Translations under genes and position numbers: made by a program
Part shown: piece after piece, positions 8,217 through 16,377 of the stretch
Position numbering within the stretch: the stretch's first letter is position 1
Layout of the letters: each line of letters starts with the position of its first letter
The notes under the pieces: generated by a model
Told to the model about the DNA's origin: nothing
The model's database searches: none
The model's input: only the letters and a program-made list of their open reading frames with translations
DNA from: Bacteroides sp.
Lineage (GTDB): Bacteria > Bacteroidota > Bacteroidia > Bacteroidales > Marinifilaceae
Reading direction: 5' to 3'
DNA length: 45,953 bases
Assembly (NCBI GenBank): GCA_021771575.1
Contig: JAETOX010000012.1
Span: 1-45,953, forward strand

Positions 8217-9370
8217 TCCAAACACCCTAAAAATTCAAACAGACATTCATAGTCCTCATAAGGAATCGAGGCATTCAGAGAAAAACGGATACGGGCTTCA
8301 TTTTTAGGAACGGTGGGATATCTCACCGGCAACACAAAGAAACCGTTATCCCGGAGAAGTTCCGACATGTCTACACTGTTTTCATTGCTACCGCATATCA
8401 TCGGAACAATATGTGAACATCCCCGGATCTCGAAACCCCGTTCCTTCAAAATATTCCGCAGTCGCCCGGATATTTCCGATAATTTATTTCTCAACTCGAA
8501 GAAATCCGGCATGCGGTTCAGGACGAAACGCGTCCAGGCAACATTGACAGGCGGCAGAGCTGTGGTAAAAATCAGACTTCGCTGCGTATTGATCAAATAG
8601 TTCCGGAATATTTCCTCACATACCACGAAAGCCCCCATGGAAGCAAAAGCTTTTCCGAATGTTCCAACGACGAAGTCAATATCTTCTATACAAGCTTGTT
8701 CCTCACAACAACCTAAACCATTGGTTCCTCTGACTCCGATCGCATGTGCTTCATCCACATATAGGAAAGCATCGAATTCTTTTTTGATCTCACACAATTG
8801 CTGCAAATCGGCCACATCCCCATCCATGCTGAAAATGGATTCTGTAACGATAAAAACATTTTCGTATTCTTCCCTATGCGCCACTAGTATACTTTGCAAG
8901 TGTTCGTAATCCAAATGTTTATAACGCAACATCTGAGCTTCACTCAGGCGTAAACCGTCGATAATACTGGCATGCACCAATTTATCGGCTAGGATCAGGT
9001 CGTGTTTATTGGCCAATGCCGGCAGAATACCAATATTGGCATGATAACCGGAATTGAATACCAGAGAAGCTTCTTTATCGTACCAATCCGCCAAATCATC
9101 TTCCAACATCTTGTAGTATTGATGATTGCCGGATAACAAACGAGAAGAAACAGCACTGTAAGGAAGAGCCATGACATCAGTCTCTGCCTTGAATTCTTCT
9201 ATCAGACGCGGATTCGAAGACAATCCCAAATAATCGTTGGAGGACAGATTCAGCATTTCACGTCCTTCCTCGTGAATTAGGAATCCATTGTGTTCGGTAT
9301 TCCGCAGTATACGGTAATTACCAGCTTCCTGTATAATGTCCAATTTCTTAGAATAACGCTCTTTATTCAT
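8207..9370 (-). CDS. bioF: 8-amino-7-oxononanoate synthase BioF
   Basis: 387-residue PLP enzyme that condenses pimeloyl-ACP with alanine. It carries LSSNDYLGL at the N terminus, YVDEAHAIG for cofactor binding, and the PLP lysine in GTFGKAF (about K240). Full length for the family. The start is ATG 9370, where ATGAATAA lets the start overlap the bioA stop by 8 bp; an in-frame TTG 6 bp upstream is the alternative. Third gene in the biotin operon. Confidence 0.93.
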   Translation of the reverse strand: MNKERYSKKLDIIQEAGNYRILRNTEHNGFLIHEEGREMLNLSSNDYLGLSSNPRLIEEFKAETDVMALPYSAVSSRLLSGNHQYYKMLEDDLADWYDKEASLVFNSGYHANIGILPALANKHDLILADKLVHASIIDGLRLSEAQMLRYKHLDYEHLQSILVAHREEYENVFIVTESIFSMDGDVADLQQLCEIKKEFDAFLYVDEAHAIGVRGTNGLGCCEEQACIEDIDFVVGTFGKAFASMGAFVVCEEIFRNYLINTQRSLIFTTALPPVNVAWTRFVLNRMPDFFELRNKLSEISGRLRNILKERGFEIRGCSHIVPMICGSNENSVDMSELLRDNGFFVLPVRYPTVPKNEARIRFSLNASIPYEDYECLFEFLGCLECE

Positions 9371-10643
9371 GGGCAATCACTTTTAACAATCCTTGTGTCA
9401 AACAGCTCAGTTCATCGGGCTGAATAACGAAAGGAGGCATAATGTATACTAATTTACCGAAAGGACGCACCCAAATCCCCTCTTCGACAAAGCGCGACTG
9501 AAAGACAGCCATATCAACAGGTTCTTTCATTTCGACTACTCCTATGGCTCCCAACACCCTCACGTCTTCAACCTGAGGCAAACCGGCTGCCGGTCGAAGT
9601 TCAGCTTCCAGTTGTCGTTCGATGGCCCCAATCTTTTGTTCCAGATCATAACTTTCCAGCAAACCGATGGAAGCATGAGCCACCGCACAAGCCAAAGGAT
9701 TTCCCATGAAAGTAGGACCATGCATAAATACAAAAGGATCACGGGAACAAATTTGCCGGGCCACTTCATCCGTTGCCAGTGTAGCTGCAAAACTCATATA
9801 TCCTCCTGTGATTGCTTTACCAATGCACATAATATCCGGACTGATTCCGGCATGTTCTACTGCCCACCATTTCCCTGTACGGCCGAAACCGGTGGCTATT
9901 TCATCACAAATCAAAAGAAGCTGGTACCGGGTACACAGTTCTCTTACCTGCCGAAGATAATCTGCTGAGTAAAACCACATTCCACCGGCACCTTGAACAA
10001 TCGGTTCAAGTATAACAGCAGCAATATCCGCATGATGCTGTTCCAGAAATTCGCGAAGTTCACGGATATCTTCATCCCTACAAGCTTGCCCGAACCTACA
10101 TTCCGGACGATGGATGAAATATTGGATCGGCAGACAACCGTGGAAAATGCCATGCATACCGGTCACCGGGTCACAAACGGACATGGCGTTCCAAGTATCG
10201 CCATGATAGCCTTTGGTTATGGTCAGAAAATGTTTTTTTTCTTCACAACCAGCAGCATACCAATATTGAATAGCCATTTTCATCGCCACCTCCACAGCCA
10301 CGGAACCGGAATCGCAAAAGAAAATTTTGTCTATTCCAGCTGGAGTCCGTGAAAGTATTTTCTCCGCTAATTCCACCGCTGGACGATGGGTCAATCCCCC
10401 GAACATCACATGCGACATTTCCTTCAATTGTTTTTCGACAGCAGCATTTAGCACCGGATGATTGTATCCATGCACTTCACACCACCAGGAAGACATTCCA
10501 TCGATCAGGCGACGTCCGTCTTCCAATTCCAGATACACCCCTTCTGCCCGCTTCACCGGAAATACCGGCAAGGGATTGACTGTCGAAGTATAGGGATGCC
10601 AGATGTGCTCCCGGTCATATTGAAGTAACTGTTTTGTATCCAT
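9363..10643 (-). CDS. bioA: Adenosylmethionine--8-amino-7-oxononanoate aminotransferase BioA
   Basis: 426-residue class III aminotransferase that makes 7,8-diaminopelargonate using SAM as amino donor. Diagnostic stretches: IWHPYTS near the N terminus, [24 protein letters not shown], Asp247 in [12 protein letters not shown], and the PLP lysine K276 in CIGKAITGG. Full length, and not fused to BioD. It begins 25 bp after bioB and overlaps bioF. Confidence 0.95.
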   Translation of the reverse strand: MDTKQLLQYDREHIWHPYTSTVNPLPVFPVKRAEGVYLELEDGRRLIDGMSSWWCEVHGYNHPVLNAAVEKQLKEMSHVMFGGLTHRPAVELAEKILSRTPAGIDKIFFCDSGSVAVEVAMKMAIQYWYAAGCEEKKHFLTITKGYHGDTWNAMSVCDPVTGMHGIFHGCLPIQYFIHRPECRFGQACRDEDIRELREFLEQHHADIAAVILEPIVQGAGGMWFYSADYLRQVRELCTRYQLLLICDEIATGFGRTGKWWAVEHAGISPDIMCIGKAITGGYMSFAATLATDEVARQICSRDPFVFMHGPTFMGNPLACAVAHASIGLLESYDLEQKIGAIERQLEAELRPAAGLPQVEDVRVLGAIGVVEMKEPVDMAVFQSRFVEEGIWVRPFGKLVYIMPPFVIQPDELSCLTQGLLKVIAHE

Positions 10644-10668
10644 GCTATTCTTATTTTTAAATGATTAA

Positions 10669-11622
10669 CTAAACTGTAAAGCCCAATGCTTTCACCTTTT
10701 TCATATCTTCCAGTACTTTAGAACCAACAGTCGTAAGCAAATCTCCTACGATAGCCGCATTGATACCTGCCTGGATAGCCTGGGTTTCCAAATGAGCGAT
10801 CAACGTTCTTCCCCCAGCAAATCGCAGATAAGCATCTGGTAAAATGAAACGAAATAATGCAATTGTCGTCAGTACTTCTTCATCACTCAAGGGTAACGCA
10901 TTTTCCAAAGGAGTGCCCGGTATCGGACTTAGAATATTTATAGGAACTGATTTTATTCCTAATTCCCTCAAAATTAAGGCCAAATCAATCCGATCTTCCC
11001 TATTTTCTCCCATTCCAATAATCCCACCGGAACAAACTTCCATGCCAACCTCCTGGGCTGCACGAATCGTCTCAATTTTGTCTGCTGTAGTATGGGTAGT
11101 ACATAGCGTGGAAAAATACCGTGGAGAAGTTTCCAGATTACAGTGATAACGTTTTATTCCGGCATTGGCTAACCTTTGTAACTGATTTTTCTTCAGCAAT
11201 CCCATAGAAGCACACAAGTGTAAATCAGCATGTGCTTTTATTTTACAGGCGTATTCACAAATACGTTCTATATTTTTATCCGATAAAGCACGTCCGCTGG
11301 TAACAAATGAAAATTTATCCACACCATATTCGGCATTCAACCGGACCATTTTCAAGCATGTCTGTTCGTCTATTAACTCATATTCCTGAATATTGGTTTT
11401 AAATATTCCTGCCTGAGCACACCACTTACAATTCTCCGAACATCTTCCAGAACGGGCATTGATAATGGAACAGGTATCGAACCTTCTTCCAACCCGTTTG
11501 TCCCTGATTTCTCCAGCTGCAAGGTATAAAGCTTCCTTCTCTTTCTCGCACCCTAACAGCAAGACCTCTTCACGGGAAATTTGCCCGCCATTCAGAACTT
11601 TTTCTTTCAGAATCTCTATCAT
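10669..11622 (-). CDS. bioB: Biotin synthase BioB
   Basis: 317-residue radical SAM enzyme inserting sulfur into dethiobiotin. The [4Fe-4S]-SAM cluster motif CSENCKWC gives C61, C65 and C68; FDTCSIINARSG precedes it as in other BioB proteins. First enzyme gene of the leftward operon bioB-A-F-G-C. Only about 21 bp separate its ATG from the T-run of an intrinsic terminator (11644-11677), so its promoter probably lies upstream of that hairpin. Confidence 0.95.
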   Translation of the reverse strand: MIEILKEKVLNGGQISREEVLLLGCEKEKEALYLAAGEIRDKRVGRRFDTCSIINARSGRCSENCKWCAQAGIFKTNIQEYELIDEQTCLKMVRLNAEYGVDKFSFVTSGRALSDKNIERICEYACKIKAHADLHLCASMGLLKKNQLQRLANAGIKRYHCNLETSPRYFSTLCTTHTTADKIETIRAAQEVGMEVCSGGIIGMGENREDRIDLALILRELGIKSVPINILSPIPGTPLENALPLSDEEVLTTIALFRFILPDAYLRFAGGRTLIAHLETQAIQAGINAAIVGDLLTTVGSKVLEDMKKVKALGFTV

Positions 11623-11634
11623 TTCTATTCTCTA

Positions 11635-11970
11635 TTATGAATGAAAAAAGGGATATATTGCTTTCTGCATATATCCCTTTTGGTATATTTTATTTATACT
11701 AGAATAATTTGCACACACTTCGCCCTTGTTTTTTCCGTCAAATTTTCGAGATGCCACTATTTGAACCAAAAGCGGAATTACTTCTGAAGTGGAATCTGTA
11801 TTGATGATTAGTCCATGAAGAGCAGATTTTAACAATACATTTTCATACATGGAAGTAGCTAAACGGGAAATCCGAATTTCCCGTCCCAAACCTGCAAATA
11901 TGGAATATCCCTTTTTACTCCAACAAGAAAAATACAAACAGTTTTGAGGTATTTTTTTTCCGCTTCTCAT
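11635..11970 (-). CDS. Small leader-like ORF upstream of the biotin operon
   Basis: 111 codons. The N-terminal part reads YFSCWSKKGYSIFAGLGREIRI, with the W-[ST]-[RK]-K-x-Y-x-[IV]-F-x-x-L-G pattern that I recall from short Bacteroidetes ORFs and from extended N termini of TonB-dependent receptors (memory, not a search). There is no clear cleavable signal peptide and no receptor follows. The last ~13 codons are formed by the terminator hairpin, so the true protein may be shorter or the ORF may act as a leader peptide. A weak -7-like TTATTTTG lies on the minus strand near 11995-12003, about 25 bp upstream of the ATG. Confidence 0.5.
   Translation of the reverse strand: MRSGKKIPQNCLYFSCWSKKGYSIFAGLGREIRISRLATSMYENVLLKSALHGLIINTDSTSEVIPLLVQIVASRKFDGKNKGEVCANYSSINKIYQKGYMQKAIYPFFHS
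11644..11677 (-). terminator. Intrinsic terminator/attenuator in front of bioB
   Basis: On the minus strand GGGATATAT and ATATATCCC form a perfect 9-bp stem with a 10-nt loop, followed directly by six T. It lies between the small ORF (11635-11970) and bioB, and overlaps the 3' end of that ORF. I see no TAnnTTTG box between the hairpin and bioB. It may end a leader transcript or act as an attenuator for the biotin genes. Confidence 0.75.
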
Positions 11971-12064
11971 AAAATATTTTGAGGGAGCTAAATTACAAAA
12001 TAATCGGGAACAAACATGGATAAATAAATTTTAATTTCACCATTAGAAAAGGCATTAATCATGA

Positions 12065-12300
12065 AATCTTATAATTTTTGTTTTTTATAATGATTGGTTT
12101 GCCCATGCAGGCAAAGAATTATCATCTGAGCAAATATGGCTTGAAAGCGAATACGACCGTTCCACGGGAATAAATTTCCGTTCTTTTTTGAAAAACCAGC
12201 TCATATTACAATCAAAAATAATACTTTTGAGACTTCTTTTGATGCCGATCGGGATATCCGTCTCCATCTGACACCAAAGAATAAGGTATTTATTGACTAA
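12065..12300 (+). pseudogene. Unrecognised, frame-broken gene remnant
   Basis: No full ORF, but two overlapping + frames look coding. The first (12065-~12213) reads ...DWFAHAGKELSSEQIWLE and on to ...NFRSFLKNQLILQ. The second (~12213-12300) reads NNTFETSFDADRDIRLHL and continues to a TAA at 12298. One extra A in the AAAAA run near 12211-12216 would join them into one sequence. No start codon is present in the first frame; a short ATG frame at 12061 (MKSYNFCFL) stops at once. I do not recognise the family. It fills most of the 340-bp gap between the biotin leader ORF and queC. Confidence 0.35.
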
Positions 12301-12309
12301 AAAAGCGTT

Positions 12310-12987
12310 ATGAAAAAAGCGATAGTATTGTTATCCGGAGGTTTAGATTCTTCAACGGCTTTGTACTTAGCTAAAAATCAGGGATTCGACGAAATATATG
12401 CTCTGACTTTCTTGTATGGACAAAAACACGACAAGGAGTTGAAAAGTGCTATGGCAATCGCCCAAACAGCAGGAGTGAAAGAACACAAAATAGTGAAGCT
12501 TTTGCTGAATCAATGGAATGGTTGTGCACTTACAGATCCGGATATGGAAGTCGAAGATGGCAACATCGAACGAAAGGATATCCCTTCGACATACGTTCCA
12601 GCACGAAATATGGTCTTTCTTTCTGTAGCAGCTTCCTGGGCCGATGCCTTGAATATCACAGACATTTTCATTGGGGTCAGCGAAGTAGACTATTCCGGTT
12701 ATGTAGATTGCCGGGAAGAATTTATACGAGCTATGGAAAATGCCATTAATCTAGGTACAGTTACCGGTGCCGAGAAAAAACAATACATCACGATACATGC
12801 TCCTTTCATGCATATAACGAAAGCTGAGGAAGTCAAGCTAGGTATGCAATTGGGAGTGGACTACACGCAAACCTGGACCTGTTACCGGGGCGATGATAAA
12901 CCATGCGGCACCTGTGACAGCTGCCTGCTACGGGCAAAAGCTTTTGCAGAAGCTGGCATTGAAGATCCATTAGTAACCAAATCCTGA
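12310..12987 (+). CDS. queC: 7-cyano-7-deazaguanine (preQ0) synthase QueC
   Basis: 225-residue ATP-dependent enzyme converting 7-carboxy-7-deazaguanine to preQ0. The PP-loop motif SGGLDS is at residues 9-14. The C-terminal zinc site has C191, C199, C202 and C205 (CYRG...CGTCDSC). Full length. First gene of queC-queD-queE, each separated by only 10-25 bp. No preQ1 riboswitch is evident in the short upstream gap. No tgt or queF gene is in this window. Confidence 0.95.
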   Translation: MKKAIVLLSGGLDSSTALYLAKNQGFDEIYALTFLYGQKHDKELKSAMAIAQTAGVKEHKIVKLLLNQWNGCALTDPDMEVEDGNIERKDIPSTYVPARNMVFLSVAASWADALNITDIFIGVSEVDYSGYVDCREEFIRAMENAINLGTVTGAEKKQYITIHAPFMHITKAEEVKLGMQLGVDYTQTWTCYRGDDKPCGTCDSCLLRAKAFAEAGIEDPLVTKS

Positions 12988-13012
12988 AATTTCAGTTTCA
13001 ATCCGACTCTTT

Positions 13013-13549
13013 ATGATTATCCGTAAATTGTTCAAATTCGAAGGTTCCCATATTGTGCGAAATTGCTCGTCACAACGATGTCGGGAAAACATCCATGGCC
13101 ATTCCTATAAAGTAGAAGTATTTATCGAAGCCGACCAACTCGACCGGGGATATATGGTGATGGACTTCTGCCGGCTGGACAAAGTGAAAGAATTTATCGA
13201 AAGTTTCGATCATTCTTATTCCTTATGGACCGAAGAAAACCCTGATTTCAAATCCTTTATCTATCGCTACAACCGACGGGTAGCCGAAATTCCGGTATCT
13301 CCTTCGGCTGAAGGTTATGCCCTACTATTTTTCTATGGCATCGATCAGATTCTCCGACATACTCCCCGCATCAATGGCGAAAGCGAAGTCCGTCTTCATT
13401 CTGTTCGGGTACACGAAACAGATACCGGACATGCTGAAGCTTTCCGTGAAGATCTGCAATTGGTAAAATTCAAAATCGAGGATATCCGTTTCTCTGAGGG
13501 AGTGACAGAAGATTGGAAATCTGCCGAATGGTGGGAAAAACTCTTATAA
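13013..13549 (+). CDS. queD: 6-carboxytetrahydropterin synthase QueD, long form
   Basis: 178 residues, against ~120 for E. coli QueD. It converts dihydroneopterin triphosphate to 6-carboxytetrahydropterin. The zinc ligands are H13 and the HGH of RENIHGHSY, with a catalytic-type Cys in SQRCREN, then the DHSYSL motif and a Glu in VRVHETDTGHAEAF. The extra length lies before the last motif (IPVSPSAEGYALLF). That block matches my memory of the long QueD proteins of Campylobacterota, so this is a divergent subfamily. It sits between queC and queE. Confidence 0.88.
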   Translation: MIIRKLFKFEGSHIVRNCSSQRCRENIHGHSYKVEVFIEADQLDRGYMVMDFCRLDKVKEFIESFDHSYSLWTEENPDFKSFIYRYNRRVAEIPVSPSAEGYALLFFYGIDQILRHTPRINGESEVRLHSVRVHETDTGHAEAFREDLQLVKFKIEDIRFSEGVTEDWKSAEWWEKLL

Positions 13550-13559
13550 AATTTCGGGC

Positions 13560-14357
13560 ATGTTATTGGCAAACGACGGTATTTTTCCGGTGACAAAAGA
13601 TAAAAACGGCCACCCCATTCCATCGGCTCCAGCTTCTGGTTTCGATATACCCGGTACGATTCAAGGAGAAGGAAAGTTGAGTGGCGTCCCCTCTTTGTTT
13701 GTCCGGTTGGCAGGCTGCAACCTACATTGCTGCTGGCAAGCAGCCAACGGAAAGCCATCGCCCTGCGACACCACTTACGCAGCCTATAAACTACAGGGAG
13801 CCCATTCCATGACAATAGAAGATATTTACCAAACACTTTTACATAATACGCCCCCTATCCGCCATATTGTTATTACCGGAGGTGAACCTTTACTACAAGC
13901 AGCAGAACTTAGTATACTATGTTACAAATTGAAAGATGCTGGTTTTCATCTGACGTTGGAAACTAACGCCACTCTCTATGATAAAGAAGTAGCCCAGTAT
14001 ATCGATTTATTCAGTCTTTCTCCCAAATTAGTGTCTTCTCATTTCAAGGCCTCCTCTGCCGTACAGCGACTATGCCCGGAAAAAATACAGGCTTTTATCG
14101 ACGACACTCAGGAAACGGAAAAAGATTTTCAGCTGAAGTTTGTATATTCCTGCGAGAACGACATCACGGAAATCCGAGAACTTCTCCGTCAACTTCACGG
14201 TTGGAAAAGTGAAGATATCCTGTTGATGCCTTTAGGGGGTAATCCGGAAATTCTGCGAATCAATATCCAAAAAACTTTAGAGCAATGTCTTCGGAACGGT
14301 TGGCGCTATTGTGATCGCCTTCACATTTCCCTGTTCGGAGATAAGGCAGGGGTATAA
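13560..14357 (+). CDS. queE: 7-carboxy-7-deazaguanine synthase QueE, variant Cys spacing
   Basis: 265-residue radical SAM enzyme turning 6-carboxytetrahydropterin into 7-carboxy-7-deazaguanine. The N-terminal TIQGEGKLSGVPSLFVRLAG segment is typical. The cluster motif reads GCNLHCCWQAANGKPSPCDT, i.e. CX3C then 11 residues before the third Cys instead of the usual CX3CX2C. ITGGEPLLQ follows as the SAM-binding GGE motif. Longer than the ~210-220 residues of common QueE. Last gene of the operon; only 3 bp separate its stop from the converging recQ end. Confidence 0.88.
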   Translation: MLLANDGIFPVTKDKNGHPIPSAPASGFDIPGTIQGEGKLSGVPSLFVRLAGCNLHCCWQAANGKPSPCDTTYAAYKLQGAHSMTIEDIYQTLLHNTPPIRHIVITGGEPLLQAAELSILCYKLKDAGFHLTLETNATLYDKEVAQYIDLFSLSPKLVSSHFKASSAVQRLCPEKIQAFIDDTQETEKDFQLKFVYSCENDITEIRELLRQLHGWKSEDILLMPLGGNPEILRINIQKTLEQCLRNGWRYCDRLHISLFGDKAGV

Positions 14358-14360
14358 AAA

Positions 14361-16274
14361 TTATTTTTTCAAAGCGAGTAAAGTAGGTGTCTTATAGTAA
14401 ATTTTCTCTTCTTCCAGCATATTCCGAATGATCTCAATAGACATCTCCCGCAGTTGATCTTCCTGCTGGTCTAATAATTCCCTCACTTGCCAGTCTCTTT
14501 GTTGTAACAGAGCGAGTATTCTTTTTTCTGTTTGTCGTTTATCGGGCCGTTCTTTCCGGTGTTTCTTTTCCAGACAATGATCACAAATACCGCAGGGCTG
14601 TTTCTCTCGTTGGCCAAAATAGTCCATCAACAATAATTGCCGACAGCTCTGTCCGGCTTCGATATAACCGACCATACTTTTTACTTTGGTTGCATATGCC
14701 TGTTTACGGTCCTCATATGCATTCCGTCCAATATGCAGGTATGAAGCAGGAACCCTGGGCTGATGATAAACGATATAAGGACGATCGTTGCCCGGTATAT
14801 AACCGATAATTTTCCGTTTAGCCAATTGTAATAAACCGTCATAAACCTGTTCCCGCCCTGTTCCTAGTTTCTCTGCCACAAATTGTTCATCGAGATAAGC
14901 ATATTGAACGAAAATTCCGGGATAGGTTCGCAGGATAAATTCCACCAGCTGTTCCAGAAAAACACTTTGCAGATCTATTTTGTAGAGTTGATCACGCAAT
15001 ACCCGGAACGAAACACGGGAGCGGGCATGTATTTCGGTCGTACATTCCAGATAACCGGCCACCTGTAATATGCCAATGGCTGACGCAACATTCATCTGTT
15101 GCAACTTATACGTTTTCGAAAATAACTCAAGATTGAACTCAAAGGCCATCCCCCCCCCTCCTCCTTCTTCCAGACCGAAAAAATCTCCTAGTAACCGGTA
15201 CACTTCCTGAATGTATTTTCTGTCGGGAAAACTTTGATCGATTCTTTTCTTCAAAGCAGTGAGGGAAGCTTCATTGTACAATAATACAGCATACGCCTTT
15301 TTCCCGTCTCTTCCGGCACGTCCGGCTTCCTGAAAATAGGCTTCAGGGCTTTCCGGGATATCAAAATGAACGACAATCCGAACATCCGGTTTGTCTATCC
15401 CCATGCCAAAAGCATTGGTTGCTGTAATCACAGGAGTTTTCCCCATTTTCCAGGCTTCCTGTTTAGCAGCACGTTGCATGGAAGTCAAACCGGCATGATA
15501 ATAATCGGCTCCTATTCCATTGGAAGATAAAAATTCCGCCAGTTCTTCTGCCGTAGCCCTTTTACGGACATAGACAATCGCAGCGGCCTGCAACCGCGAA
15601 AGGATATGCAGCAATTCACCCAGTCTGTCGTTGGCTTTTCTGACTACATAGGAAATATTCTCTCGTCGGAAACTTTTCGACAAAAGATGTGAAACGGAAA
15701 ACTTCAATTGCCGTTGGATATCTTCTGCCACTTCCGGTGTTGCCGTCGCTGTGAGTGCTAATACCGGCGCCAGAGGAAACCACTCCCGGATTTCGGCGAT
15801 CCGTAAGTAAGAAGGGCGAAAATCGTACCCCCATTGAGAAATACAATGAGCTTCATCGACGGCGATCAGGGAAACCGGCATCTGTTGCAACCGTAGACGA
15901 AAAGAGGCAGACGTCAGCCGTTCTGGCGATAGATATAAAAACTTTACTTTTCCGGCGATAGATTTATGAATAACGGATTCTACCTGCTCGCTGGACATAC
16001 CAGTATAAATAGCATCGGCCACTATATTCCGTTTCTGTAATTCTTCAACCTGATCCTTCATCAAGGCAATTAAAGGAGTAATCACCAAACATATTCCTTC
16101 CAATACAAGTCCCGGCACTTGATAAGTAATAGATTTTCCTCCTCCTGTCGGCATCAAAGCCAGCGTATCTCTTCCACTCAACACCGAATGGATGATCTCG
16201 GCCTGCAAGCTACGAAATCCCTCATATCCCCAATATTGTTTTAGTATCTTATTTATATCCGTTTCCTTTTCCAT
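14361..16274 (-). CDS. recQ: ATP-dependent DNA helicase RecQ
   Basis: 637-residue 3'-5' helicase for recombination and fork repair. Walker A MPTGGGKS at 41-48, DEAH box with CISQWGYDFRPSY downstream, helicase C domain with QEAGRAGRDG, and a RecQ zinc site ending CGICDHC. After it comes a winged-helix-like region and a short tail, with no obvious HRDC domain. ATG 16274 chosen; the TTG 9 bp upstream is in frame but less likely. A minus-strand TATGTTTG at 16288-16281 could be a -7 box, which would make the mRNA nearly leaderless. Confidence 0.92.
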   Translation of the reverse strand: MEKETDINKILKQYWGYEGFRSLQAEIIHSVLSGRDTLALMPTGGGKSITYQVPGLVLEGICLVITPLIALMKDQVEELQKRNIVADAIYTGMSSEQVESVIHKSIAGKVKFLYLSPERLTSASFRLRLQQMPVSLIAVDEAHCISQWGYDFRPSYLRIAEIREWFPLAPVLALTATATPEVAEDIQRQLKFSVSHLLSKSFRRENISYVVRKANDRLGELLHILSRLQAAAIVYVRKRATAEELAEFLSSNGIGADYYHAGLTSMQRAAKQEAWKMGKTPVITATNAFGMGIDKPDVRIVVHFDIPESPEAYFQEAGRAGRDGKKAYAVLLYNEASLTALKKRIDQSFPDRKYIQEVYRLLGDFFGLEEGGGGGMAFEFNLELFSKTYKLQQMNVASAIGILQVAGYLECTTEIHARSRVSFRVLRDQLYKIDLQSVFLEQLVEFILRTYPGIFVQYAYLDEQFVAEKLGTGREQVYDGLLQLAKRKIIGYIPGNDRPYIVYHQPRVPASYLHIGRNAYEDRKQAYATKVKSMVGYIEAGQSCRQLLLMDYFGQREKQPCGICDHCLEKKHRKERPDKRQTEKRILALLQQRDWQVRELLDQQEDQLREMSIEIIRNMLEEEKIYYKTPTLLALKK

Positions 16275-16299
16275 TCTGCCCAAACATAAAGATGAAACC

Positions 16300-16363
16300 G
16301 ATAAAGCGGATAAAAGGTTTGAGTGTTTTAATAAACCGCTACCTCAATTTTATCCGTTTTATC
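16300..16363. repeat. Large imperfect inverted repeat between recQ and GH20 genes
   Basis: GATAAAGCGGATAAAA (16300-16315) pairs with TTTTATCCGTTTTATC (16348-16363), 16 bp with one G-T pair. An inner GGTTT/AAACC stem (16316-16320/16333-16337) extends it. It lies 15 bp past the GH20 stop and just upstream of recQ. There is no T-run on the minus strand, so it may be a processing or stability hairpin for the GH20 mRNA. Confidence 0.65.
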
Positions 16364-16377
16364 CACTTCCCCCGTTT

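Noticed and set aside
12085..12267. Minus-strand 60-codon ORF
   Set aside because: It is opposite the better-looking + strand remnant and has no start signals or known family.
15148..15166. C-rich run inside recQ (CCCCCCCCTCCTCC)
   Set aside because: It encodes a glutamate/glycine-rich stretch (EEGGGGG) in frame; a simple coding low-complexity segment, with possible phase variation unsupported.
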